Shown here in pieces: positions 24,375 to 34,659 of a DNA stretch of 64,000 bases. Below the pieces are notes generated by a model that made no database searches, was not told the DNA's origin, and saw nothing but the letters and a program-made list of their open reading frames with translations. The stretch comes from Phoronis australis (Eukaryota > Phoronida > Phoronidae): contig NMRA01000141.1 of assembly GCA_002633005.1 (NCBI GenBank), forward strand, positions 2,194 to 66,193, in the 5' to 3' direction. A program made the translations under genes and the position numbers. Position 1 is the stretch's first letter. The number at the start of each line of letters is the position of its first letter.

Positions 24375-25833
24375 AATACTACCGTATTCGTTCGGCTTAC
24401 CGCCCACTCCCGAAATTTTCAATTTTTCATTTTTAAGCGCCCATGCTCTGCTTTCCGCCCACCCCCAATTTTTCATGATCGAGACTTTCTTAAAAGTGTC
24501 TGCTTCTGTGAAAGTTCGTCGCTGAAAACTAAGATTCCAAAACGTGCGCACATCACTTACCTTTAGAGAAAATCAATCAGTTTTAGCGATACCGGGACCT
24601 TGCCTTACAATGGCGATAAAATATCCGACGGGTGTATTCTCAATGCACTTTACTGAAGGAGACACAATTATTTGTTTTGGCTCACCCGCGGAACTCGTGT
24701 TAGCATTCACTGATCACTGAGACAGCGCTTATCAAATACATTTCATTGCCAGGGAAGAACCAGCAAAGCAGTACTTGACAGGAATTTCAAGTCCGTGGCC
24801 TACCTCTCTGTGATTCCCCGTGAGTGCCGTGACAGTACACCAAACATCACCACCCTTAGCAATGAAATGAGAAAAAAACACGAGAACACCGACATAATTT
24901 TGGATGCATTGTTTTGTATACAAGCAGACAGGAATCATTGCGAACAGCCAACTTGTCTCACTGTTCCCTGCCTTGAACGCATCTTTTAAATGACTCACTT
25001 CCACACCAAAATGGAAGCACCCAACCAACAGCAACAGCGCAAGAAATCAACTTGTCATTAACCGCTAGTCATAAACTCTATCCACATCTACGTTGTCAAA
25101 AACTTATTTTTTTGAACTCTTGATTTGCCTGATGTCTTTTTACATGATGTGTTTTTGCTTCATTATTTTTGCAGCCAACCTAGCATCCCTATTGCCTAAG
25201 AGAGGTATGGTGGGATTGTTAAGCAGGTGCTTTGAACAAGAGGTTCAATTCAGAAAGAAATATACAAGGTATATAAAATGTTTCATTTTTCAAACTAGGT
25301 TCAAAGCATTTTAATGTTTTTAAAAGAACTGAGACCTGTCAATCATTAGCACGAGTTTTGGTTGCCAAAGTGTCTAGGGAACAAATCTACAAAATCAGGT
25401 GCTTCCCTTCTACATACGGGGTGCACTAGCGGAGTTTTGCTTGATCTGCCTTTTCTCTCAAGAAACTTGCCCTACTGAATGCATGCCTACCTGTAGGAAT
25501 ACCTTAGTTCTAAAAGATGACGAGCAGTGACGGAAGTATTTAAAAAACTCAATCACGCTCGGGATCACGGCGCCAATGTGGCGAGTGCGCTATTCCACTT
25601 CAGAGAGTCAAAGTTCGTTACTCCAACCCGCCGACGTATACTTGAACTGCTATTCTTGAAGTCTGACGTCAGTGTAGTTCCGTGAGGGTAAAATCGGTCC
25701 TACGTGTAGCAAGCACCCACTACTGACTTTTCAAAAATTTCGTTTTGAACCGCCCATGCTTGGCTTACCGCCCAGCCCGTTTTTTCAGATTCCCAATTTA
25801 AGCACCCTGAGCAATAACCCTGACGAATACAGT
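24375..25833. mobile_element. Candidate TIR element, ~1.46 kb
   Basis: The left end ACCGTATTCGT and right end ACGAATACAGT form short inverted termini. The 9-bp word AATACTTCT lies at 24366-24374 and directly after the right end at 25834-25842, as a target duplication would. The exact left boundary is ambiguous because AATACT is repeated there. CTTACCGCCCA and CGCCCATGCT occur near both ends. The interior holds a 100-codon minus-strand frame (24732-25034) with a hydrophobic start (MLLVGCFHFGVEV); it resembles no transposase I know. Confidence 0.45.
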
Positions 25834-25849
25834 AATACTTCTCATGCAA

Positions 25850-27410
25850 TATTATTCTCATGTACATAGCTAATCCAAGTTGTACTGTATCTGTATTATA
25901 CCAATGATATCAATGTTAAATAAATGACATGTTCATCCTACATAAAATCTCCACGTAACACAAGTCTTCAATGTTTCAACAAATGTCTAAAACATGAATT
26001 TAATTGTAATTTTTCTTAACTCTTAGCCATGGTTGCTCAAACCTCTCATTTTCCCTGGCAAAATAACTTTCAACAACTTATAAATAAAAGCCTTTATTAG
26101 TTAATGTCAACGTCCAACAAAAATTCAAAGTGACAAATGAAAGACATGTGACATAATTTCTTCATATACAATTATCAAATCTTTATTGTTTATCAAGAAA
26201 AGTTTTTTATAAATGCATTAAGTGAATGCAACTTGACGTTTTGTCTATGTAATAATTTTGTACCTGTCCAATAGATTTAAAGTTACAACCTTGAAATATG
26301 TATTAAACAAAACATTTGTTTACTAACCCTTCCTTGGGTGAGCTTCCAAAAGAGTGCACTCTTGTCTTCCAAGAGTTGAGTAGACTTTGACTTCGAATGT
26401 GACGGAACTTTCCTCGCAGTTGTCTGTGGCAGCCACAGAGACATTTATGAACAATATTATGTTGGCCTGAGAAGAAAAAAATGATTTAAAATTATGAATA
26501 AAAGGAGACATAAAAAACAAGGGAAGATAAGTTTTAAGTTCACATGAACTATAGACATTATCTTTTTGCCGAACAACTTAACGTGTCTAAATCTTTCAAC
26601 CACATGATGCAATTTCTGAAAAATCAGTTACTTTTCCTTTTATTTTAAACTTTACAATTATAAACTGCATTCAGCTTTCGTAATCATGTTCAAGTTAGAA
26701 TCTAATAAATAGTCATTGAAGTTGTAAATTTTCATAAATAGCAAAGTCAGCAGGGCTTCCTCATGCATGAGCACCGAGTTGACCTTGAGACAGCACAAAT
26801 AGACAGCCTCACAGCAATTCTTGAGTTGAGATTCGTCTCCATTTGAATGAATGTGGATATGGAATTCGCCACCATAGACAGGTCCCTTTAAGAAGTTGTT
26901 TGCAGGTCCTTCCAACTTGGAGTAAGTATATTTGATTGGTCAATCACAACCTTATTACCTTCATGGAATTTCGGCATTGTTTGGTTGACGTGTGTTTGGT
27001 TGTAGGTATTGGTGTTTTGCAGACGATGCGATGTATAGGTGTATGGATTCCTACTTTGCACTACTTTGTGATTCGCCCATGTAATATCAAACAATTATTT
27101 TTTCGGCGTTATATTCCAGTCGTGTCATAACACATTCCAGGTCATGTGAGAAATAGTCTGGCTACAGGGAGGGTGGACGAAGACTGAGTGAAACCACCAA
27201 AGGTGCCCCCAGTCCACTAACAAGCTTGAGACAATTTTGTAAAAAGTTGTTAGATATGTTGCTTATTTTTATGAAGATATTTTATCTTAGTTTTTGTTCA
27301 CTCATATTTTGTAAGTACTTTTTACCTTAGTTCTTTCCTATTGATAAAGTATTAAAGAACAAGAGCTTTTTCATATTGTTAGTCACAGCTGCACATGCAA
27401 TATTCCTATG
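25850..27410. other. No gene seen
   Basis: Very AT-rich, with no supported exon or element. Confidence 0.45.
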
Positions 27411-27414
27411 TTGG

Positions 27415-27730
27415 GCCTGTAAAGAAAACATTAACGGTCCAATAATAGTACTGTACTGGCTCACCACTGCACTTTCATTGGCCTAATATGGGTCCAACAG
27501 TGCATCGATACTGGGCCTTTCGGGAGCTGAAACCGATTGTGCTGTATTGGCCCAATAATGGCCTGGTACTGGCTGTGTATAGCCACTCAGTACCGGCCTA
27601 GTACCAAACGGAACTGCAAAATGTTATTGGGCCAGTACTGGCCAACAAAATTGGGCCAATACAGAAGACAGTTCAGGAGCATTGTTGGCCCATTACCTGG
27701 ATGTTTACTGGGTGATGGGCCAGTGGGGAA
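27415..27730. repeat. Degenerate GGCCCAATACTGGCC repeats
   Basis: Variants of TTGGGCCAGTACTGGCC and TGGCCCAATAATGGCC recur about ten times in both orientations. The motif is itself near-palindromic. The array is irregular and looks like a decayed palindromic minisatellite or the body of a MITE. Confidence 0.6.
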
Positions 27731-27734
27731 TGTA

Positions 27735-28860
27735 GCTGTCAATATCAGTTTTGACAGTGGCAAACCAATGTTTGCATAGTCCAGCTCTCTTAATGTCTGC
27801 GCTTTTGTCTGATAAGTTCATGTAATCCAGCAATTATGTTGTAAACAGCCTGACTGACCCTAACCTCAAAATACCATTTGCAAACGACTTTCAACAAATG
27901 TTGTGAAGTAGATGCATTTTGTATGAAATTCGTTCACAAAAAACTTTGAATGGAGAAAAAATGATTGACTGTCAATGAAATTAGACCAACTTCCATCCTT
28001 TGAGTGACAGTAAGTTCTAACCACCTTAACCACAGTATTGTGTAACAACACAAAAGGCTTGCATGATAAGTTTAATCCACAGGGATTCCAGATTAGACTG
28101 TGATAGTCGAAATTTCTTGATTTTTACACTCCAGGGGAATGGTGCCATACAAACGAGGACTTGAGGTGCTGTTTTGAAAAGATATGATTTTTGGTCGTCT
28201 TGTGATTTCCTGCAATGCATGATAGGTGCAGTAAAGGTTCCTTGAATTCGAAAAAAAAATTATATTTTTGTTTTCAAGAGCTTGCTGCATTGTTGAAAAT
28301 GTTCAAAATTTCATCATGTGTTAGCTGGTTAATAAAACAATATTTCCTTCTCGTTTGTTATTGCCACTAAAGAAAATTTGGCAATGCTGTTATTTTGCAT
28401 TTGAAATTGAAGAAACACCAAGAAAAATATAATTATAACAAATGAAAAAACTAGCATAAAATGTACTGTCACCTTTACAAGTTTTGTGTTTTTCCATTTC
28501 TTCACAAAGACGCGTGTTCATGAATTCACATCACTGATATAACAGGAATAAGGGGCTCTAGGATGTATCATAGTGGTGATAACCCGGATTGTTCTAAAAC
28601 TAAGACTGAGTGAAGCTCGTGACGTACTATCGCCCCTGTATGCCTGTGGCATCCAGGGCGATGCAATTGCCCAACAGGGGCAATAGTACATCCCCATAAA
28701 AAGTTACCCATTTCAAAATACAGCAAATAAGATCAAATGAAACATGCATAAATGCACATGGAGTTATAACTGACACATACCATGACTCTGATTACAATTT
28801 AGTCGGCATAACTTGAAAATATCCATGAAAATCTGTCGCGGTTCGCTTGAGTTTCTCTCA
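27735..28860. other. No gene seen
   Basis: AT-rich, no supported gene. A short stretch near 28610-28690 repeats CGCCCCTGTATGCC / CCAACAGGGGCAATAG-like words in opposite orientations. Confidence 0.4.
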
Positions 28861-28862
28861 CT

Positions 28863-29350
28863 GGGTGAGAATTTTACACGTTTGACACGCTTTTGAGCGT
28901 GTCAAACGTGTCAGACGTGTAAAAGAACGTGTAATACGTGTCAAAATTGCCATGTTAACGTGTAAAACGTGTAAAAACATGACACTCTAGCGTGTCAAAC
29001 GTGTAAAATTTGCCACGTTAGCGTGTCAAACATGTAAAATTTGCCACGTTAGCGTGTCGAACGTGTAAAATTTGCCACGTTAGCGTGTCGAACGTGTAAA
29101 ATTTGCCATGTTAGCGTGTCAAACGTGTAAAAATTGACACGCTAGCGTGTCAAACGTGTAAAATTTGCCACATTAGCGTGTCAAACGTGTAAAGTTTGCC
29201 ACGTTAACGTGTCAAACGTGTAAAGTTTGACACGCTAGCATATCAAACGTGTAAAGTGTGACACGCTACGGTGTCAAACGTGTAAAATTTTGACACGCTA
29301 GCGTGTCGAACGTGTAAAATTTTGACACGCTAGCGTGTCGAACGTGTAAA
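28863..29350 (+). repeat. 31-bp tandem array, left arm of element A
   Basis: Units average 31 bp, for example two successive TTGCCACGTTAGCGTGTCGA blocks starting at 29041 and 29072. Variants alternate TTGCCACGTTA with TTGACACGCTA. Confidence 0.85.
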
Positions 29351-29486
29351 ATATGATAGAACTCTTCAATAAAGATACAATTTAAATAGGCTTGGCAGTT
29401 CTGAAAAGGCCACTGGGAGGTAATCACCCAATTTGAATGATTAAACATGTTCCCTCAATAACATCAAAGAGTTTGCAACAAAAGTT

Positions 29487-29695
29487 TTCACTGTCTATTG
29501 AAATATCCAAACATTGAGTTAGAGTTGGTTTAGCTGTCAGAGAGTGCAGTCCTCTCAGGAGAGCACTTATGAAGTATGGTTTTCGAGTNGTTTTCACTGC
29601 CTATTCAAATATCCAAATACTGAGTTAGAGTTGGTTTAGCTGTCAGAGAGTGCAGTCGTGTCAGGAAAGCACTTATGAAGTATGGTTTTCGAGTG
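29487..29695. repeat. Unmerged contig overlap around single n at 29589
   Basis: The sequence from TTTTCACTG to GGTTTTCGAGT before the n is repeated after it with a few differences. Element B has it once, which supports an assembly origin. Confidence 0.75.
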
Positions 29696-30469
29696 TGGTG
29701 CAGCTGTAACAGAAGTTTAGTATGTATATACTCTGGTTGACAGTGGCTTGATAAACTTTTCTTGCAAATGGTCCTTCTTTTTACAGGTAAGTTTGATTGA
29801 TTGTAACAGAAAACAAGAGTCAGTAGAAACTGTTGACTATGCAGTTAATATATGAAGTTGGAACGCCTCTCATCTTCAGTAGTATATCAATTCATAGTAT
29901 TGTTGTTATTGGAACAACTCACATTTTGTGTCAGCTTGAATGAGGATAAGACATAGTGTGTAGAGGTTTGGGCTGCAAAATCAACATGAAGTCAATGTTA
30001 TGACAAATGTTGAATGACTGTTTGTAATTCAAAGATGTTACAAAGTGCGTCTGTTCTTTACTTCATAAACTGTCTTCAAGCAACTGACCTGACTCAAAAG
30101 CTTAGACTTACATGCATATATATAGCAGCTTAAGCACTTCAAATTTGTATGTTGAACCATTTTCTTATTTCTGTGTTAATGTTATTCTAGATGAAATGAA
30201 ATTTAGTGACAACAGTATGTGGTAAGAGTTGGATAGTTACATTATCCTTTTAATGATTCTATATCATTATCACATTTTGGATTATTTACATCAACAGTAA
30301 CAATAAACTGTGACTTAAAGAAGAAATCCCTTTATACATTTGCTTTCAGTATGGATTCCCATGGTGGATGGTGAGCTGCTATAAACAAGAACATTATGGC
30401 TTGTACACGGCCTCAGGCTAAATGTAGGGTCGCTACCATGGCAATGGCACAGATTACAGGCTAGCGTGT

Positions 30470-31075
30470 CAAAAGCGCCACGTTTGACACGCTAGCGTGT
30501 CAAAAGTGCCACGTTTTTGCCACGTTTTGGCACGCCACGTTTGACACGCTGTCGCCACGTTTTACACGCTTATCACCACGTTCGACACGCTAGCGTGTCA
30601 AAAGTGCCACGCTTTTGCCACGTTTTGGCACGCCACGTTCGACACGCTATCGCCACGTTTTACACGTTTATCGCCACGTTCGACACGCTAGCGTGTCAAA
30701 AGTGCCACGTTTTTGCCACGTTTTGGCACGCCACGTTCGACACGCTATCGCCACGTTTTACACGCTTATCGCCACGTTCGACACGCTAGCGTGTCAAAAG
30801 TGCCACGCTTTTGCCACGTTTTGGTACGCCACGTTCGACACGCTATCGCCACGTTTTACACGTTTATCGCCACGTTCGACACGCTAGCGTGTCAAAAGTG
30901 CCACGTTTTTGCCACGTTTTGGCATGCCACGTTCGACACGCTATCGCCACGTTTTACACGTTTATCGCCACGTTCGACACGCTAGCGTGTCAAAAGTGCC
31001 ACGTTTTTGCCACGTTTTGGCATGCCACGTTCGACACGCTATCGCCACGTTTTACACGCTTATCGCCACGTTTGA
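30470..31075 (+). repeat. 98-bp tandem array, right arm of element A
   Basis: About five units of 98 bp each combine TGCCACGTTTTTGCCACG, TTTTGGCACGCCACG, a CGACACGCTATCGCC block and the palindrome GACACGCTAGCGTGTC. Because 98 is not a multiple of 3, successive units read in different frames, and the apparent proteins are repeat artefacts. Confidence 0.9.
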
Positions 31076-31321
31076 CACGCAAAGTGTGTCAAACGTGGAG
31101 TATTGGAACGAAAATTACACGTTTTTGACACGTTCTTGACACGTTTGACACGCTACATTTTACATGTTTGACACGCCACGTTTTACACGTTCGACACGTT
31201 TTTAGGGCGTTCCAATATTCCACGTTTTTAGAGCGTGTCAAACGTGTCAAATTCTCACCCGGGAATGATATGTAATTTTTGACTCATCGGCTTTTAATAG
31301 TTTTAACCAATATTTCATAAT

Positions 31322-31756
31322 TCAAGGAAGTCGGTAAGCAATCAAGGAGTAACGACCCATCTCAGCTCTAACAGTCGATGAAATTGCCGTGCTAGGCAAA
31401 TTTAAAATTTCTTTACAAAATTTTGTGTTGACTATTTCAATACATTCGCAATCACTAAAACCCCAGATCTCACAGCCATAATGAAGTATCGGCAATATTT
31501 TACAATCGAATAATTTTAAACTAACTTCAACAGGGAGTGCATTAAAACCATTGACATTTTTTCTCATTAAATTCACTGCCTTAGTAGCCTGTAATGATAG
31601 AGTTTTCTGTGTGCAAGACCATGAACCTTTCGTAGTAAACATTAATCCTAGATATTTATATGCCATGTCATGAACACATCCACTAGCACAAGAAACTGTA
31701 GGAACACCACATTTATCCACCTTCACTCTTATCAGGCTTCTGTTGTGAGTCGGCAT
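31322..31756 (-). pseudogene. LINE reverse-transcriptase fragment (thumb and post-RT region)
   Basis: The 144-codon frame contains YKYLGLMFTTKGSW, then ALPVEVSLKLFDCKILPILHYGCEIWGF and VNTKFCKEILNLP. The KYLG--F, KI-P-L-YG-EIWG and FCK--L signatures are typical of the region just after the polymerase core in many LINEs. The catalytic YXDD part is missing. It lies between the two inverted foldback-like elements. The frame is open at both ends but has no intact domain, so it is an incomplete relic. Confidence 0.8.
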
Positions 31757-31893
31757 GCGTGAATAATTGGCTGATAAGCCACCTCTAGAACTACTTTTGG
31801 CGGAATGGATGACCAGGCCATAAAATGATAATTAGCCAAGATCAGTAACTAATGCAACAAAGAATAATGTAGTAGCATCACCTAGCCTTGGTG

Positions 31894-33726
31894 CCCGGGT
31901 GAGAATTTGACACGTTTGACACGCTCTAAAAACGTGGAGTATTGAAACGCTCTAAAAACGTGTCAAACGTGTAAAACGTGGCGTGTCAAACATGTAAAAT
32001 GTAGCGTGTCAAACGTGTCAAGAACGTGTCAAACGTGTCAAGAACGTGTCAAAAACGTGTAATTTTCGTTCCAATACTCCACGTTTGACACGCTTAGCGT
32101 GTCAAATGTGGCGATAAGCGTGTAAAACGTGGCGATAGCGTGTCGAACGTGGCGTGCCAAAACGTGGCTCTTTTGACACGCTAGCGTGTCGAACGTGGCA
32201 ATAAGCGTGTAAAACGTGACGATAGCGTGTCGAACGTGGCGTGCCAAAACGTGGCAAAAACGTGGCACTTTTGACAAGCTAGCGTGTCAAACGTGGCGAT
32301 AGCGTGTCGAATGTGGCTTGCCAAAACGTGGCAAAAACGTGGCACTTTTGACACCCTAGCGTGTCAAACGTGGCGCTTTTGACACGCTAGCCTGTAATCT
32401 GTGTCATTGCCATGGTAGCGACCCTACATTTAGCCTGAGGCCGTGTACAAGCCATAATGTTCTTGTTTATAGCAGCTCACCATCCACCATGGGAATCCAT
32501 ACTGAAAACAAATGTATAAAGGGATTTCTTCTTTAAGTCACAGTTTATTGTTACTGTTGATGTAAATAATCCAAAATATGATAATGATATAGAATCATTA
32601 AAAGGATAATGTAACTATCCAACTCTTACCACATACTGTTGTCACTAAATTTCATTTCATCTAGAATAACATTAACACAGAAATAAGAAAATGGTTCAAC
32701 ATACAAAGTTGAAGTGCTTAAGCTGCTATATATATGCATATAAGTCTAAGCTTTTGAGTCAGGCCAGTTGCTTGAAAACAGTTTATGAAGTAAAGAACAG
32801 ACACACTTTGTAACATCTTTGAATTACCAAGAGTGATTTAACATTTGTCATAACATTGAGTTCACGTTGATTTTGCAGCCCAAACCTCTAAACACAATGT
32901 CTTATCCTCATTCAAGCTGACACAAACTGTGAGTTTATCCAATAACAACAATATTATGAATTGATATACTACTGAAGATGAGAGGCGTTCCGACTTCATA
33001 TATTAACTGCGTAGTCAACAGTTTCTACTGACTCTTGTTTTCTGTTACAATCAAACTTACCTGTAAAAAGAAGGACCATTTGCAAGAAAAGTTTTTCAAG
33101 CCACTGTCAACCAGAGTATATACATACTAAACTTCTGTTAGAGCTGCACCACACTCGAAAACCATACTTCATAAGTGCCCTCCTGAGAGGACTGCACTCT
33201 CTGACAGCTAAGCCAACTCTAACTCAGTATTTGGATATTTCAATAGGCAGTGAAAACTTTTGTTGCAAACTCTTTGATGTTATTGAGGGAACATGTTTAA
33301 TCATTCAAATTGGGTGATTACCTCCCAGTGGCCTTTTCAGAACTGCCAAGCCTATTTAAATTGTATCTTTATTGAAGAGTTCTATCATATTTTACATGTT
33401 CGACACGCTAGCGTGTCAAAATTTTACACGTTCGACACGCTAACGTGTCAAAATTTTACACGTTTGACACCGTAGCGTGTCACATTTTACACGTTTGATA
33501 TGCTAGTGTGTCAAACTTTACACGTTTGACACGTTAACGTGGCAAACTTTACACATTTGACACGCTAACGTGGCAAATTTTACACGTTTGACATGCTTGC
33601 GTGTCAAATTTTACACGTTTGACACGCTAACGTGGCAAATTTTACACGTTTGACACGCTAACGTGGCAAATTTTACACGTTTGACACGCTCAAAAGCGTG
33701 TCAAACGTGTAAAATTCTCACCCGGG
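31894..33726 (-). mobile_element. Foldback-like element B, inverted relative to A
   Basis: The ends are CCCGGGTGAGAATTTGACACG and CGTGTAAAATTCTCACCCGGG. Its order is the mirror image of A: junction piece and 98-bp-type units (31894-32393), core of about 1.0 kb (32394-33392), then 31-bp-type array (33393-33726). The core matches the reverse complement of A's core, including the TTGGGTGATTACCTCCCAGTG stretch. Arms are shorter than in A, so copies differ in repeat number. No transposase frame or target duplication was seen. Confidence 0.7.
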
Positions 33727-33729
33727 TGG

Positions 33730-34200
33730 AAAGCTGTATGCTGTATTGGCTCTAATGAACGCTTAGAAAAATTCATTTCACAGGGAGGGGATTCTTATTG
33801 TGGCCTACGGCAGTTGAGAGCCGGTTTCCCAAACGGGTAAAATCGGAAGCTAGGATTCATAAAATTTACGCTCTGTGACGTATTTTTAGCCTATGACAGT
33901 CTTTCTACAAAATTGTGGTGCATTGCTATGAACTTCCATTGTTAAATTACAATAAGTTTTCAAAAAATTGTGCTCATCACAGGGCGAAAACTTGCCGACT
34001 GATGCGTCGCTGAATCGGCATCGTCAATAGGAAAACTTGAACTCTTGAATAAAAATATAGTTTCGACTCAACAAATTACCTGAAATCTTCCTTATGTTCT
34101 ACAATTTTTAAAGTTCATGTGGAGTCCAGATTAATTGCGATTAAGTGCAAATCTGCGCTACATCGTACCCCACAACACGAGAAAAATCTCTGGATGAAGA
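33730..34200. other. No gene seen
   Basis: Unassigned AT-rich sequence between element B and the putative promoter. Confidence 0.4.
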
Positions 34201-34204
34201 CACA

Positions 34205-34329
34205 TGTTGTTGTCACGTGACGTTTGTTTTGAAGTTCGTCTGCATATGAGAGTGAGTGCCGGAGCGCGCGTGTGTGGGTCATCGACGATAGACTTTTTTG
34301 TTACAAAAGGCGGAGGATTATGCTGGAAA
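34205..34329 (+). promoter_or_regulatory. Possible promoter with palindromic E-box
   Basis: GTCACGTGAC at about 34213 is a perfect USF/MYC-type E-box palindrome and runs into TGACGT. A CpG-rich stretch follows, and AAAATGGCG, a YY1-like initiator word, overlaps the ATG at 34330. This arrangement fits a TATA-less promoter. It is inferred from motifs only. Confidence 0.35.
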
Positions 34330-34378
34330 ATGGCGTTTACTAGATTGTTTTTTCATTTAAACGCCTGCAACGTGCAAG
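34330..34378 (+). CDS. Possible first coding exon, unrecognised gene
   Basis: ATGGCGTTTACTAGATTG starts a 16-codon frame (MAFTRLFFHLNACNVQ plus one base) that ends in a consensus donor, CAAG|GTGAGT. The peptide is short and could be a targeting or signal segment, but proves nothing. Its position just behind a promoter-like stretch supports a gene start. The terminal exon at 39773 is on the same strand and might belong to the same gene; nothing shown here proves it. Confidence 0.35.
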
Positions 34379-34659
34379 GTGAGTGCTGGTTAACTCACAG
34401 ATTTTGTGTGCACAGGCCGACGGTCGTTAGCTTTACCGTGGAGTATTAATAGTCCAAGGCTCGATCTACATGTTGGGGACGAAGTGAACTACCCGGGCTG
34501 TGTAAAATTTCTGGGTCTAACGGAGACACTGACGCAGTGGTCAGCCAGCTCGCTGTATCAAGACTATAGTCAAAATCCAAATTCGTTTTATCGTGTCCCT
34601 GTCTGTAATAACGGCATGCTAAAGTTTCTTAATTTTCGTACTTCAGGAACATAACAATC

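Larger units (their letters stand above)
28863..31260 (+). mobile_element. Foldback-like element A
   Basis: The ends are GGGTGAGAATTTTACACG and, inverted, CGTGTCAAATTCTCACCC. The left arm (to about 29350) is an array of ~31-bp units of the form CGTGTAAAATTTGCCACG / TTAGCGTGTCAAA. A non-repetitive core spans about 29350-30460. The right arm (30460-31260) has about five 98-bp units rich in TGCCACGTTTT and the palindrome GACACGCTAGCGTGTC, then a ~170-bp junction piece. Both arms share the same GTGTCAAACGTGTAAA word. Long inverted arms made of short tandem repeats are typical of foldback transposons. The core has no transposase frame, so it would be non-autonomous. A single n at 29589 with a duplicated ~100-bp flank adds an assembly artefact to the core. 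No target duplication was recognised. Confidence 0.7.

Noticed and set aside
28863-29350. CRISPR-like array of 31-bp repeats
   Set aside because: Units are contiguous and varied, with no unique spacers, in a eukaryotic genome.
29266-29448. 60-codon ORF in element A, repeated at 33293-33475 in element B
   Set aside because: It runs from the core into repeat arm; conservation reflects copy similarity, not coding.
30517-31139. Five overlapping ORFs of about 90 codons in successive frames
   Set aside because: They are translations of the 98-bp tandem unit, shifted by frame each unit; repeat DNA, not protein genes.
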